Source: Gammaproteobacteria bacterium (GTDB taxonomy: Bacteria > Pseudomonadota > Gammaproteobacteria > GCA-002705445 > GCA-002716945). From it: a DNA stretch of 64,000 nucleotides. Below, in pieces: positions 1-8,526 of the stretch (its first letter is position 1; each line of letters opens with the position of its first letter). A model generated the notes under the pieces. That model was given only the letters and a program-made list of their open reading frames with translations, was not told the DNA's origin and searched no databases. The stretch lies in contig JADHNN010000001.1 in assembly GCA_016779485.1 (NCBI GenBank), positions 95,885 to 159,884 of the forward strand. Reading direction: 5' to 3'. Position numbers and translations under genes: made by a program.

Positions 1-317
1 TGAATGTAAACTACTACTCAAATATGAATGAAGGGATTAAAGATTCAGATGTAATTATAATGCTAAGACTTCAGAAAGAAAGAATGCATGATGCATTGAT
101 TTCTATAGATTCATATTATGATGATTATGGTTTGAATCGAGAAAGATTAAAGTATGCACATAAAGATGTAATAGTTATGCATCCAGGGCCGATTAATAGA
201 GGTATAGAAATAGAATCTTCAGTCGCTGACGGTCCTAATTCTGTAATTCTTAATCAAGTATCCTATGGTATATCAGTAAGAATGGCCATCATGTCAATAT
301 TGTTTGATAATAACTAG
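1..317 (+). CDS. pyrB: Aspartate carbamoyltransferase catalytic subunit, C-terminal part (cut by window edge)
   Basis: Transfers the carbamoyl group of carbamoyl phosphate to aspartate, the first committed step of pyrimidine synthesis, in the cytoplasm. About the last 105 residues are visible. The frame is open from base 3 to the TAG at 315-317, so the start lies left of the window. The C-terminal domain carries the family motifs MLRLQKERM and [11 protein letters not shown], then a polar segment ending in the usual C-terminal helix. The next gene starts 2 bp after the stop, so pyrB probably heads or shares the yggS-proC-yggT-metX-metW transcript. Identity is secure; the missing N-terminal half cannot be judged. 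Confidence 0.95.
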   Translation, partial: NVNYYSNMNEGIKDSDVIIMLRLQKERMHDALISIDSYYDDYGLNRERLKYAHKDVIVMHPGPINRGIEIESSVADGPNSVILNQVSYGISVRMAIMSILFDNN

Positions 318-319
318 CC

Positions 320-976
320 ATGTCTAATGATTATATTAATAACTATAAAAAGATAACAAATTTAATAAATAGCTATAAAAAAAAATATAATAAAGATATC
401 AAGTTAGTAGTAGTATCTAAAACACAAAATTTTAAAAAGATAGTTGAACTTCATAAAAATGGACAGAATGACTTTGGGGAAAACTATGTGGATGAAGCAG
501 AATCCAAAATCAAACAAATTAATAATCAAACAATTAAATGGCATTTTATTGGCAAGATTCAATCAAATAAAATTAAAAAGATTTCAGAGTATTTCTCATG
601 GATACATACTATTGATACAGAAAAACATATAAGAAAAATAGACGCTTTCTGTTCTCAACTGGATAAAATTATGAATGTATGCATACAAATTAATATTGAT
701 AATGAAGCATCAAAAGGCGGTATTCATATAGATAATTTTGCAAACCTTTCAAATATTATTCAACAAATGAAAAATATTAAACTACGTGGAATAATGGCAA
801 TACCAAACCCGAATAAATCATGTTCAAGTGCTTTTGCAAAAATGAAAGATTTGTATAATAGTTGTACATATTTAGATACACTGTCTATGGGTATGAGTAA
901 GGATTATTTATCTGCAATAGAAAACGATGCCAATATAATTAGAATAGGGAAACAAATATTTGGAGAAAGAAAATGA
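320..976 (+). CDS. yggS: YggS family PLP-binding protein (PLP homeostasis)
   Basis: A single-domain fold-type III pyridoxal-phosphate carrier (YggS/PROSC family) that buffers PLP in the cytoplasm. No catalytic reaction is established for the family. At 218 residues it has the normal length. The PLP lysine is K34 in VVVSKTQ. Further family motifs are FGENYVDEA, WHFIGKIQSNK and the late segment LSMGMSKDY followed by IRIGKQIFGER. It lies between pyrB and proC; yggS-proC-yggT is a classical gammaproteobacterial cluster. Its stop overlaps the proC start by 4 bp (ATGA), which suggests translational coupling. Confidence 0.95.
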   Translation: MSNDYINNYKKITNLINSYKKKYNKDIKLVVVSKTQNFKKIVELHKNGQNDFGENYVDEAESKIKQINNQTIKWHFIGKIQSNKIKKISEYFSWIHTIDTEKHIRKIDAFCSQLDKIMNVCIQINIDNEASKGGIHIDNFANLSNIIQQMKNIKLRGIMAIPNPNKSCSSAFAKMKDLYNSCTYLDTLSMGMSKDYLSAIENDANIIRIGKQIFGERK

Positions 977-1770
977 GTAGTGAAGTAAGTATTATAGGTG
1001 CTGGAAATCTTACAGTTTCATTACTTAATGGGATTCGAAAAATAAAACATACTTATAAAATAAATGTAATCGATATTAATAAAAAAAAGCGTTCTATTGC
1101 AAAGAAGTTCAATATTAATTTCTTTTCATCATATACAAATGTACTTTGCAAATCTGATCTGATAATTCTCATGGTTAAACCAAATAATTATAAAGATGTT
1201 ATAGACTCTATTAACCCATTCATATCTGATAGAAGTATTGTCTTAAGCTTTATGGCTGGCATAAGTACTGAAAAAATAAAAAATCAAATAGATGTTAATG
1301 TCCCGGTAGTAAGATGTATGACAAACATAACAATTAGTAATGATAAATCTTATATCTTTTATTTCGTGAAATCGTTCAATAAGCACATAAATATAAAAAT
1401 AAATAAATTCTTTAATAAGTTCTCGAAATTAAAAAAATGTAAAAGCGAAGAGGAAATTGATAAAATAACAGCTCTATATGGAAGTGGTCCGGCGTACTAC
1501 GTATATTTTAATCAAATTATTAGAGATTCGTTTACAGCAATGGGTTACAAGGAAAAAGAAGCTATAGATTATACAAATGATTTAATATCAGGATCAGCAA
1601 ATATCATAAAAGATAATAAGAGAAGTGATGACCTTATAGAGAAGATTGCGTCTAAAGGAGGAACTACCCAAGCTGCTTTATTAGAGCTCAATAATAATAA
1701 ACTAAATAATATTATTTCTAAATCTATTATCAAAGCATATAAGAAATCAAAAAATATTTTGAAGAAATAA
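973..1770 (+). CDS. proC: Pyrroline-5-carboxylate reductase
   Basis: Reduces 1-pyrroline-5-carboxylate to proline with NAD(P)H, the last step of proline synthesis. The 265 residues match the family length. An N-terminal Rossmann fold starts IIGAGNLTVSLLNG; the usual GNMG is here GNLT. The dimerisation and catalytic domain shows LYGSGPAYYVYF and the hallmark ASKGGTTQAALLEL. It overlaps yggS by 4 bp and shares one base with yggT (TAATG), so the three genes are very likely co-translated. Lysine and asparagine are abundant, as in all genes here. Confidence 0.95.
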   Translation: MSSEVSIIGAGNLTVSLLNGIRKIKHTYKINVIDINKKKRSIAKKFNINFFSSYTNVLCKSDLIILMVKPNNYKDVIDSINPFISDRSIVLSFMAGISTEKIKNQIDVNVPVVRCMTNITISNDKSYIFYFVKSFNKHINIKINKFFNKFSKLKKCKSEEEIDKITALYGSGPAYYVYFNQIIRDSFTAMGYKEKEAIDYTNDLISGSANIIKDNKRSDDLIEKIASKGGTTQAALLELNNNKLNNIISKSIIKAYKKSKNILKK

Positions 1771-2318
1771 TGTCTACAATATCCTCAATTACTTATTTAG
1801 TTCTAAGCGCATGCCAATTTTTAATATTATTGAGGTATATTTGTCAGACAACTGATGTTAGCTATTACAATACTGTAACCCAGTCGATAGCTAAGCTTAG
1901 TGGTTTCTTAATAAAGCCTTTTGAAATCCTTGGAATTAAAATAAACTCTTACGTATTATTTGTACTCTTGTATGGATTTACTTATCTCAAACTTTACCTA
2001 CCTCTATTAGTTAATAATCAAACTTATCCATTAGATAGCCTCACTATTGTATCTTTTGGATATTTGTTAAGAGACCTAATTAATATATATTGGTATTTAA
2101 TAGTTATTTCCGCAATTAAGAGTTGGTTCAATGTATTCGTGAGTCACCCAATTTTTAACCTCGTAGATGAATTATGTGAGCCATTGTATAGGTATGCTAG
2201 ATCTGCCATTCCCTCAATTTCAGGTATTGATTTCTCTCCAATAATAATCCTTGTAATATTGCAAGTTTTGGAGATAGTATTTGTCCCAAGAATTTTTAAC
2301 TTAACGAGTCTGTTATAA
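1770..2318 (+). CDS. yggT: YggT family integral membrane protein
   Basis: Small inner-membrane protein with two YggT repeats, 182 residues. Hydrophobic segments lie near residues 5-25, 60-85, 90-120 and 155-180. The second repeat contains the pattern SWFNVFVSHPIFNLVDELCEPLYRY in outline, with the proline-rich turn the family shows before its last helix. The molecular role is not firmly known. Gene position next to yggS and proC is conserved in gammaproteobacteria, which supports the call. The last base of the proC stop is the first base of its ATG. Confidence 0.9.
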   Translation: MSTISSITYLVLSACQFLILLRYICQTTDVSYYNTVTQSIAKLSGFLIKPFEILGIKINSYVLFVLLYGFTYLKLYLPLLVNNQTYPLDSLTIVSFGYLLRDLINIYWYLIVISAIKSWFNVFVSHPIFNLVDELCEPLYRYARSAIPSISGIDFSPIIILVILQVLEIVFVPRIFNLTSLL

Positions 2319-2319
2319 T

Positions 2320-3423
2320 TTGAATATCGTCACAGAACAAAAGCTGCATGTAACAAAACCGCTAAATTTAAAATCCGGTAATGTACTGAAAGCCTATGAA
2401 TTAGCTTATGAAACATATGGGCAACTAAATGCTAAAAAAGATAATGCTGTTTTGATATGTCATGCTCTTTCAGGCAATCATCATGTTGCTGGATATCATG
2501 AAGGTGCGGATAAACCTGGATGGTGGGATAACATGATTGGTTCTGGAAAACCTATAAATACAGACAAGTTGTTTGTTGTATGCATGAATAATTTAGGTGG
2601 TTGTCATGGCACCACTGGACCTGTAAGTATAAATAAAGATACAGGTAAAGAATATGGATTTGATTTTCCCATAGTTACCGTTGAAGATTGGGTAAGGACT
2701 CAAAAAGTACTTATGGATGCACTAAATATTTCTAAATGGCAATTCATTATTGGGGGGAGCTTAGGTGGAATGCAAGCATTTCAATGGACTCTTGATTATC
2801 CTGCATGTGTAAGTAACTCTATAATTATTGCAGCCGCACCTAAGTTAACTGCACAAAATATAGCTTTTAATGAAGTTGCCCGACAAGCAATTATGGGTGA
2901 TCCCGATTGGTGTAATGGTAATTATCTTAAGAATGAAAAGGTGCCTAAACGAGGATTAGCTTTGGCAAGAATGCTTGGTCATATCACCTATCTATCAGAT
3001 AAGTCTATGGCAAAAAAGTTTGGTAGAGATCTAAAGGAAGAAAAATTTAACTTCAATTTTGATGTAGAGTTTCAGATAGAAAGCTATTTAAGATATCAAG
3101 GTGAAAAGTTTGTTGATTCATTTGATGCAAATACATACCTTTTAATGACGAAAGCTTTAGATTATTATGACCCTTTTAATGAAGTAGATTTTGACAAAAA
3201 AATTACTATTAGTAATTCCAAATATTTACTACTATCATTTACATCTGATTGGAGGTTTCCTCCAAGCAGATCAGAAGATATTGTTAAGACTCTTATAAAT
3301 TATAATAAAAATGTTTCTTATGCTTGCATAAATTCTGATGGAGGCCATGATGCTTTTCTTATGAAGAATGATAATTATTTTGAGGTTATGAGAAATTTTA
3401 TAGAGAATAATATCGATGGCTAG
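2320..3423 (+). CDS. metX: Homoserine O-acyltransferase MetX
   Basis: Activates homoserine with an acyl-CoA to open methionine synthesis. The alpha/beta-hydrolase fold shows the nucleophile elbow IIGGSLGGMQ with Ser147, the aspartate in SFTSDWRFPP and the histidine in DGGHDAFL, which complete the triad. At 367 residues it is full length. The start is TTG one base after the yggT stop; no in-frame ATG gives a better N-terminus, because family similarity begins by about residue 10. Annotation usually says acetyltransferase, but MetX paired with MetW in gammaproteobacteria often uses succinyl-CoA. The sequence alone does not settle this. Confidence 0.93.
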   Translation: MNIVTEQKLHVTKPLNLKSGNVLKAYELAYETYGQLNAKKDNAVLICHALSGNHHVAGYHEGADKPGWWDNMIGSGKPINTDKLFVVCMNNLGGCHGTTGPVSINKDTGKEYGFDFPIVTVEDWVRTQKVLMDALNISKWQFIIGGSLGGMQAFQWTLDYPACVSNSIIIAAAPKLTAQNIAFNEVARQAIMGDPDWCNGNYLKNEKVPKRGLALARMLGHITYLSDKSMAKKFGRDLKEEKFNFNFDVEFQIESYLRYQGEKFVDSFDANTYLLMTKALDYYDPFNEVDFDKKITISNSKYLLLSFTSDWRFPPSRSEDIVKTLINYNKNVSYACINSDGGHDAFLMKNDNYFEVMRNFIENNIDG

Positions 3424-4003
3424 AAAAGATTTTAAAATAATTTCTAATTGGGTTAAGCCTAACTCTAAAGTACTTGACCTTGGATGTGGCGATGGAAATC
3501 TCCTTCAAATACTTAGCAAAGAGAGAAATATTACTGGTTATGGCGTGGATATATCAATAGATAAAATAATTAAATCACTAGATAATAATATAAATGTAGT
3601 ACATACAGATATAAATAAAAAGTTAGACTACTTCAAAGATAAGAGTTTTGACTATGTTATTCTAGCTCAATCATTACAAGTTGTTGATAATCCTGTCAAT
3701 CTAATTAATGAAATGTTAAGAATTGGAAATGAAGTTATTATTTCTTTTCCTAATATGGGCTATTGGAAATCTAGACTGTACTTATTTTTGAAAGGTAAAA
3801 TGCCAATTACAAGTGAATTACCATTCAGCTGGCACTCTACACCGAATATACATTTGTGTACGATAAAAGACTTTAAAGAAATGTGCGATCTTAATCAATT
3901 TGTAATTGTAGATGAAGTAATTAGTAGCAATAATGATGAAAAGGGTTCAATTAGATTACTAAGTAATTTATTTGGGGAATCCGCAATTTTTAAGATTAAA
4001 TAG
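3416..4003 (+). CDS. metW: Methionine biosynthesis protein MetW
   Basis: Small protein with a class I methyltransferase fold that accompanies MetX and is needed for efficient homoserine acylation in several proteobacteria. The 195 residues start with the SAM-site-like motif VLDLGCGDGNLL near residue 20. Later family motifs are YVILAQSLQVV and ISFPNMGYWKSRL. It overlaps metX by 8 bp in another frame, so the two are coupled. It converges on the terB-like gene, with the two stops overlapping by 8 bp and no room for a terminator. Confidence 0.94.
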   Translation: MARKDFKIISNWVKPNSKVLDLGCGDGNLLQILSKERNITGYGVDISIDKIIKSLDNNINVVHTDINKKLDYFKDKSFDYVILAQSLQVVDNPVNLINEMLRIGNEVIISFPNMGYWKSRLYLFLKGKMPITSELPFSWHSTPNIHLCTIKDFKEMCDLNQFVIVDEVISSNNDEKGSIRLLSNLFGESAIFKIK

Positions 4004-4436
4004 TTCTCTGATTTTTTAGATTGATAAAGTCTACATGCTTGACATGTATCAAGTCACAAACTTTCCTAATAGTATAATCTTCGTATTTATCTAGTCTTTC
4101 ATCTGTAAAAGCAATATCCCACATAAAACCAATGATTGTGAGTTTTTGTTCATAACTACATTCTGAATTAATAATATCTGTCCATTCATAAAGTGACGTC
4201 ATTTCATTATGTTTATCCTTACTAAGTGTAAATAAATGCTCAATTTGGCTGTCTGACAAGTTGAATTTAGATTTGATTAATGACTGGATTTTTTTTTGTT
4301 CCTCAAGATCAAAATTATCATCACTTTTTGATACTTCTATAAGAAGTATACATGTTGCGAGTCTAAGGTTTTCATCTACATCATTTTTATGTGATGACTC
4401 ATCAGTATCCTTAAAAAGTTTTTTAAAAATATTCAA
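3996..4436 (-). CDS. TerB-like (tellurite-resistance/DjlA-type) helical domain protein
   Basis: 146 residues, predicted soluble and all helical. The stretch LRLATCILLIEVSKSDDNFDLEEQ and the later pair of acidic DERLDKYED and EEQKKI turns fit the TerB/DjlA N-terminal domain, where acidic residues can bind metal. Function is unknown; small TerB proteins are common in gammaproteobacteria and are not evidence of tellurite resistance. It is the last gene of the minus-strand run, 3 bp after hspQ, and its stop overlaps that of metW. Confidence 0.75.
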   Translation of the reverse strand: MNIFKKLFKDTDESSHKNDVDENLRLATCILLIEVSKSDDNFDLEEQKKIQSLIKSKFNLSDSQIEHLFTLSKDKHNEMTSLYEWTDIINSECSYEQKLTIIGFMWDIAFTDERLDKYEDYTIRKVCDLIHVKHVDFINLKNQRTI

Positions 4437-4439
4437 ATC

Positions 4440-4769
4440 TTAGTTGAATGTTTGCTTTAGAGAATATTGACCGCTGTTATCATATTCATAAAAGAATATG
4501 TCAACAAAAGGATGGTCTACAGGATCTATGTTTTGATCAGATGTCAGATTGGATTCAGCAACATATGTCTCATTGCCTTGCCCATGCACGAGTACATGGT
4601 ACCAAGGTTTATTCTTATCGGGCTTAGACTTAGCAACCGAATCATACCATTCGTCAGTCCCTTGAAAATTTGGATCTGCATCAACTATGACTCCACGGTA
4701 TTTAAATTTTGAGTGGTATACTATTTGTCCAAGACTAAATTTTGCATTTTTTGGTGATAATTCAGACAT
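4440..4769 (-). CDS. hspQ: Heat shock protein HspQ (YccV-like)
   Basis: HspQ is a small heat-inducible protein, known in E. coli as a specificity-enhancing factor for Lon and first described as binding hemimethylated DNA. The 109 residues cover the whole YccV-like domain: KFSLGQIVYHSKFKYRGVIV, the tryptophan-containing turn DEWY, then KPWYHVLVHG and TYVAESNL, all typical. It lies 49 bp downstream of the TPR/2OG-oxygenase gene and 3 bp upstream of the terB-like gene. I see no sigma-32 promoter that I would defend. Confidence 0.92.
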   Translation of the reverse strand: MSELSPKNAKFSLGQIVYHSKFKYRGVIVDADPNFQGTDEWYDSVAKSKPDKNKPWYHVLVHGQGNETYVAESNLTSDQNIDPVDHPFVDIFFYEYDNSGQYSLKQTFN

Positions 4770-4818
4770 ACCTCTATTATATGACTTTAATTAGATATTT
4801 CCAACAGCCTTTCCTTTA

Positions 4819-6351
4819 TTATGAATAAAGAAATGTAACATTTAATCTACGGTTTATGTATTTTGAATCAAAGTTAATGGAATCTGTTGCATGATACAAT
4901 TTAGAATCAAAAATAACTGCTCTGTTTGCCTTGTAGGGTACTCTGATAGAATCTGAGTTATTAACCTCTTTGAACATCTTTTCAGAATTAAGTTCAGAAT
5001 TAAATTCATCAAAACTAGCAAATTCATCAGGTTTTTTCTTCCAAATTATCAAGCCACCAGAATTCTTGTCAAGATTCGCACTATCGGATGTTAGCCATAA
5101 ATTTACATTAACAATTGCATCATCAGCATGAATATTAATGCCTTTATGTTCACTATCATATTTAAATGCCCAGGCTTGAGAAAGATTATGTTCTTTAAAG
5201 ATATCAGGTAATTCATTTTTTAAATCTAAACTAAATTGTAGAATAGGTTTATTAGCCATACCTGTTCCTAAAAATGTCCCCACGTAACCTCTTGGGTATG
5301 GGCGTTTAAAGATATTAGCACAACGATAAAATACATTTAAATCAGTATAAAATGAATCCGATAAAAGATTATCGACAACACATATTGAAGGATTAGAAGT
5401 ATGGTATTCGTTTTGAATTGATTTAAAATCCAACATAGGATTTAGTAAAGATGATTTAGTTTTCGGTGGTTTATTATATTTAATTTTATGAATGGTTGAG
5501 ATAAAGCTCAAATCATTTTTTGAATAATTCTCATAATTTTTACTATTGATCATCGCTAAAGAATCAAAAAACTTTTGAGTAATTTTCATATTCCTAATTC
5601 CATCAATATCTGAGTCTATATGACAGATTTGTTCATATTCATGCTTAACAAAATGGCTCAGTACACTTTTATCCTTTATTTTTAATAATGTTTTTAACTC
5701 TGGAACTATTTGTGATTTTTTTTCTGCAATTTTAAATAAATTATATGATTTGTCTAAGTCATTATTCCATAGGTATACTAGAGCATAGTTGCAAATTGTT
5801 TTGTGATCAAATGTCTCATTAACATCAATTTGATTTAAATTCTCAATGCAATGAAATAAATCATCGCTATTTTTGAATTTATTGAACTTCTCTATGTATA
5901 TGCCAATGATATTTTTAGTAAGTCTAATATCAGATGAATCAATTTTTCTTCCTTGATTAAATACCTTCAAAGCTTCATCATATTTTTTTTGTACCGCATA
6001 ACAGTTACCTAGATTGATATATGATTTTACAAAGCTTGCATTTATACTAATGCAGCTATTAAGAACATCTTCACATTTCTGATAGTTTTTTATATTTTTA
6101 AGAGAGATCCCATAATTATTCAATAGCTCACAATTATTTTTATTTATTTTGTAAGCTTTTTCATAATATATTGTAGATGTCTTAAAATCCTTCTTTTGAG
6201 CAAGAACTACGCCATGTAAATGATTAGAGTCAAAATTATCAGGATTATTTTTTAGAATTTCTAAATATATCTCATCGGCTTTGTCAATACTGCCATTTCT
6301 GTGCAGATCTAAAGCTTGTGATAGTAATTTATTTAAATTAAGTTGTTTCAT
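4819..6351 (-). CDS. TPR-repeat protein with C-terminal 2OG-Fe(II) oxygenase domain
   Basis: 510 residues from the ATG at 6351. Residues about 10-180 hold tandem TPR units (for example YYEKAYKINKNNCELLNNYG and SYINLGNCYAVQKKYDEALK). A linker follows, then a C-terminal prolyl-4-hydroxylase-type 2-oxoglutarate/iron domain. Its ligands are visible as H408-A-D410 in NIHADDAIVNVNLW and H487 in LYHATD, with an arginine for 2-oxoglutarate at NRRLNVTF. It probably hydroxylates a protein or peptide; the substrate is unknown. The frame stays open upstream through tRNA-Phe, so a longer start would lie inside the tRNA and is rejected. The ATG follows the tRNA 3' end by only 6 nt. Confidence 0.85.
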   Translation of the reverse strand: MKQLNLNKLLSQALDLHRNGSIDKADEIYLEILKNNPDNFDSNHLHGVVLAQKKDFKTSTIYYEKAYKINKNNCELLNNYGISLKNIKNYQKCEDVLNSCISINASFVKSYINLGNCYAVQKKYDEALKVFNQGRKIDSSDIRLTKNIIGIYIEKFNKFKNSDDLFHCIENLNQIDVNETFDHKTICNYALVYLWNNDLDKSYNLFKIAEKKSQIVPELKTLLKIKDKSVLSHFVKHEYEQICHIDSDIDGIRNMKITQKFFDSLAMINSKNYENYSKNDLSFISTIHKIKYNKPPKTKSSLLNPMLDFKSIQNEYHTSNPSICVVDNLLSDSFYTDLNVFYRCANIFKRPYPRGYVGTFLGTGMANKPILQFSLDLKNELPDIFKEHNLSQAWAFKYDSEHKGINIHADDAIVNVNLWLTSDSANLDKNSGGLIIWKKKPDEFASFDEFNSELNSEKMFKEVNNSDSIRVPYKANRAVIFDSKLYHATDSINFDSKYINRRLNVTFLYS

Positions 6352-6357
6352 ATTATG

Positions 6358-6430
6358 TGGCCAGGGACAGAATCGAACTGCCGACACGAGGATTTTCAGT
6401 CCACTGCTCTACCGACTGAGCTACCTGGCC
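6358..6430 (-). tRNA. tRNA-Phe (GAA)
   Basis: A full 73-nt cloverleaf on the minus strand. The acceptor stem GGCCAGG/CCTGGCC pairs perfectly, the D arm is GCTC/GAGC, the anticodon loop CTGAAAA gives anticodon GAA, the T arm is GGCAG-TTCGATT-CTGTC, and the discriminator is A. CCA is not encoded; the next bases are CATAAT. The anticodon stem GTGGA/TCCTC contains a U-U opposition at 28-42. It sits 5 bp after the yggX stop and 6 bp before the TPR/2OG gene on the same strand, so it is embedded in a protein-coding transcript. Confidence 0.96.
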
Positions 6431-6435
6431 ATATA

Positions 6436-6702
6436 TTATTTTTCTGGGACAAAACCCTGTGGAGCCTGAGAACCGTCTCCAAAAAAGAATTTTTCCATTT
6501 CTTCTTCTAAAAATTTTCTTGCTTTAGGTTCAACAGGTGTAAGTCTCATTTCATTAATCAACATAGTTTGATGACTGACCCATTGCTCCCATGCTTCTTT
6601 ACATATAGTTTCTTGAATTTTTTTACCCAAATCACCAGGATAAGGGAGATAGTCGAGCGCTTCTGCTTCTTTATTGAGCTTTTTACACATTATCTTTTTC
6701 AT
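6436..6702 (-). CDS. yggX: Probable Fe(2+)-trafficking protein YggX
   Basis: Small cytoplasmic protein linked to iron handling and protection of Fe-S clusters. The 88 residues follow the family pattern: [15 protein letters not shown] with the conserved N-terminal cysteine, then [26 protein letters not shown], and an acidic C-terminus. The start at MKKIM places Cys6 as in E. coli. It overlaps the end of mutY by 20 bp, and mutY-yggX is a conserved pair. MutY itself is an Fe-S enzyme, which fits the linkage. Confidence 0.95.
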   Translation of the reverse strand: MKKIMCKKLNKEAEALDYLPYPGDLGKKIQETICKEAWEQWVSHQTMLINEMRLTPVEPKARKFLEEEMEKFFFGDGSQAPQGFVPEK

Positions 6703-7726
6703 GCTTAGACCTATATATTGTTAGTGCTTTATCTAGATACCTTGGTAAGCCAACATTAATGTCAGATAGATTATACCAATTCTTAGTTGATAAACTAACT
6801 TTTTTGTCATTTTTCAAAAAATAATATTGAACATTAAAATGATAAATTTTATTAGTAACCCTATGAGTAAACGATGATTCATACATAGGGTCTAGATGAA
6901 CAAGATTATTATTTAACATCCAATTGTTTTTTAAACTTTGTGAATTAAAAGTAGGACTACTGAATAAACCTAACCAAAGTTTACCTGTTGTAATTTTTTC
7001 AAGATATACCTGATTGTGTTGATTTATGATTACAGTTAATAATGTACTAATTTTTTTGATAGTTTTTTTTATGTCTTTTTTTTGTTTTATGTCTGGTTCA
7101 TAAAGACATCCGCATTTTTTGATTGGACATATTAGACAGTCAGGTTGTGTTCGCTTACATACTGTTGCACCCAAATCCATTAAGCCTTGAATAAAATCAG
7201 ATGTTCTTTTTGGTGGTGTAATAAATTCAGATTTTTTCCATAAGATTTTATCTAATTCAGATTTAGCGTAAGTATCATTTATATTAAAGAATCTTAATAA
7301 TATCCTTTTTACATTTCCATCTAATATAGCTCTGTTAGAAAAACCCGAAAATGTTGATATTGCTGATGCTGTGGTCCTTCCTATTCCAGGTAACATTAAT
7401 ATTTCATCAAATGATTTAGGGAACATATCATTATAGTGATTAGATATAATTTGAGATGCTGCATGTATATTTTTAATTCGAGTATAGTAACCTAATCCGC
7501 TCCATATCAATAATAAATCATCAAGACTTGCTTTTGATAATGATTTGATATCTGGATACTTTTTTATAAATTTCAAATAATATGGAATTACAGTTTGTAC
7601 CTGAGTTTGTTGTAACATTATTTCTGATATCCATATTTTATATGGATCATCAACTTTCCATGGTAGATTTTTTCTTCCAAATTTATCATACCAATCTAGA
7701 ACGCTCTCAGAAATACTAGATTGCAT
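6683..7726 (-). CDS. mutY: A/G-specific adenine DNA glycosylase MutY
   Basis: Removes adenine mispaired with 8-oxoguanine. The 347 residues show [21 protein letters not shown], the helix-hairpin-helix [13 protein letters not shown], the catalytic aspartate segment [11 protein letters not shown], and a C-terminal NUDIX-like 8-oxoG recognition domain (roughly 230-340). The iron-sulfur cysteines read C-X6-C-X2-C, then CPIKKCGC. The last ligand would therefore be at X4 or X6 instead of the usual X5, a small oddity. It lies 2 bp from the asmA-like gene and overlaps yggX, so it belongs to the same transcript. Confidence 0.95.
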   Translation of the reverse strand: MQSSISESVLDWYDKFGRKNLPWKVDDPYKIWISEIMLQQTQVQTVIPYYLKFIKKYPDIKSLSKASLDDLLLIWSGLGYYTRIKNIHAASQIISNHYNDMFPKSFDEILMLPGIGRTTASAISTFSGFSNRAILDGNVKRILLRFFNINDTYAKSELDKILWKKSEFITPPKRTSDFIQGLMDLGATVCKRTQPDCLICPIKKCGCLYEPDIKQKKDIKKTIKKISTLLTVIINQHNQVYLEKITTGKLWLGLFSSPTFNSQSLKNNWMLNNNLVHLDPMYESSFTHRVTNKIYHFNVQYYFLKNDKKVSLSTKNWYNLSDINVGLPRYLDKALTIYRSKHEKDNV

Positions 7727-7728
7727 TT

Positions 7729-8526
7729 TTAGAAAGGTAATTTGATATTAATTTCTGATTCAAGTTTTTCTTTGATTTTATCTTTGATAGATTTTACTGC
7801 TCTATCTTTAATTTCTTTTTTTAATTTTTCTGTAACGATATCTGAAACATTAATATCTATATTTGGATTATCGAAGCTTCCTGAAATAAGAACAGGTAAT
7901 TGTGTATCTATAAGATATTTTGGATAAAACTCATTATATTTGCTTTTTAAATAGTCATTTTGTTTAATAAACGTAGATGCCGATATATTTATTGTTTCTT
8001 TGAAGGGATTAATTTTTCCAAAACCATTTCCTTCAATGAGCTCTGTGTCTAATAGCATATTTTCTATTCGTAAAAACTCTCCTTCAAAATAACCTTTAGC
8101 TTCAATTAGTTTAATGTCAGAGTATTTTGTATTTTGTAATTTATATGTTCTGCCCGCAACAATGTTATAAGACTTAATAATTGACTCATCAATATTTATT
8201 CCATAAAGCTTTGAATCTTTAAAACTCAGAGAATCAATATCAAATCGTCCTTTAAGGATCTCTGATAACGAAATAGATGCATTAAAGATTTCTGATTCGA
8301 ATAACAATACTTTATTTTTACGCACTGATAATGCTTCTGCACTGATTCTTGTTTGTATGCCCAAATCTAAATTCAAATCACCTAGTATCTTAAATTCTAT
8401 GTTTGCTTGATTTGAAATCATCTTTTCAAGATCACTTTTATAATTATTTATATCAAATATAAAATTGATATAGACAAAAAAAGCAATAAACAAAGCTATT
8501 AATATATATAAAAATTTTTTAATCAC
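7729..8526 (-). CDS. AsmA-like protein (short form)
   Basis: 265 residues with one N-terminal membrane anchor (residues 3-24, FLYILIALFIAFFVYINFIF) followed by a periplasmic beta-rich part. AsmA hallmarks are the early KSDLEKMISNQ and a glycine-asparagine turn ILGDLNLDLG, then repeated strands of the type ISLSEILKGRFDIDSLSF. The C-terminus GSFDNPNIDINVSDIV with a charged coiled end is also typical. AsmA-family proteins act in outer-membrane lipid transport and homeostasis. It is much shorter than E. coli AsmA (about 617). The position before mutY is the usual gammaproteobacterial one. It overlaps the moaC stop by 8 bp. Confidence 0.8.
   Translation of the reverse strand: MIKKFLYILIALFIAFFVYINFIFDINNYKSDLEKMISNQANIEFKILGDLNLDLGIQTRISAEALSVRKNKVLLFESEIFNASISLSEILKGRFDIDSLSFKDSKLYGINIDESIIKSYNIVAGRTYKLQNTKYSDIKLIEAKGYFEGEFLRIENMLLDTELIEGNGFGKINPFKETINISASTFIKQNDYLKSKYNEFYPKYLIDTQLPVLISGSFDNPNIDINVSDIVTEKLKKEIKDRAVKSIKDKIKEKLESEINIKLPF

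Noticed and set aside
3996..4436. Tellurite resistance locus.
   Set aside because: A single TerB-like domain without other ter genes does not support it.
6352..6387. Upstream extension of the TPR/2OG gene by 12 codons.
   Set aside because: The start would lie inside tRNA-Phe and the added residues are the tRNA read as protein.
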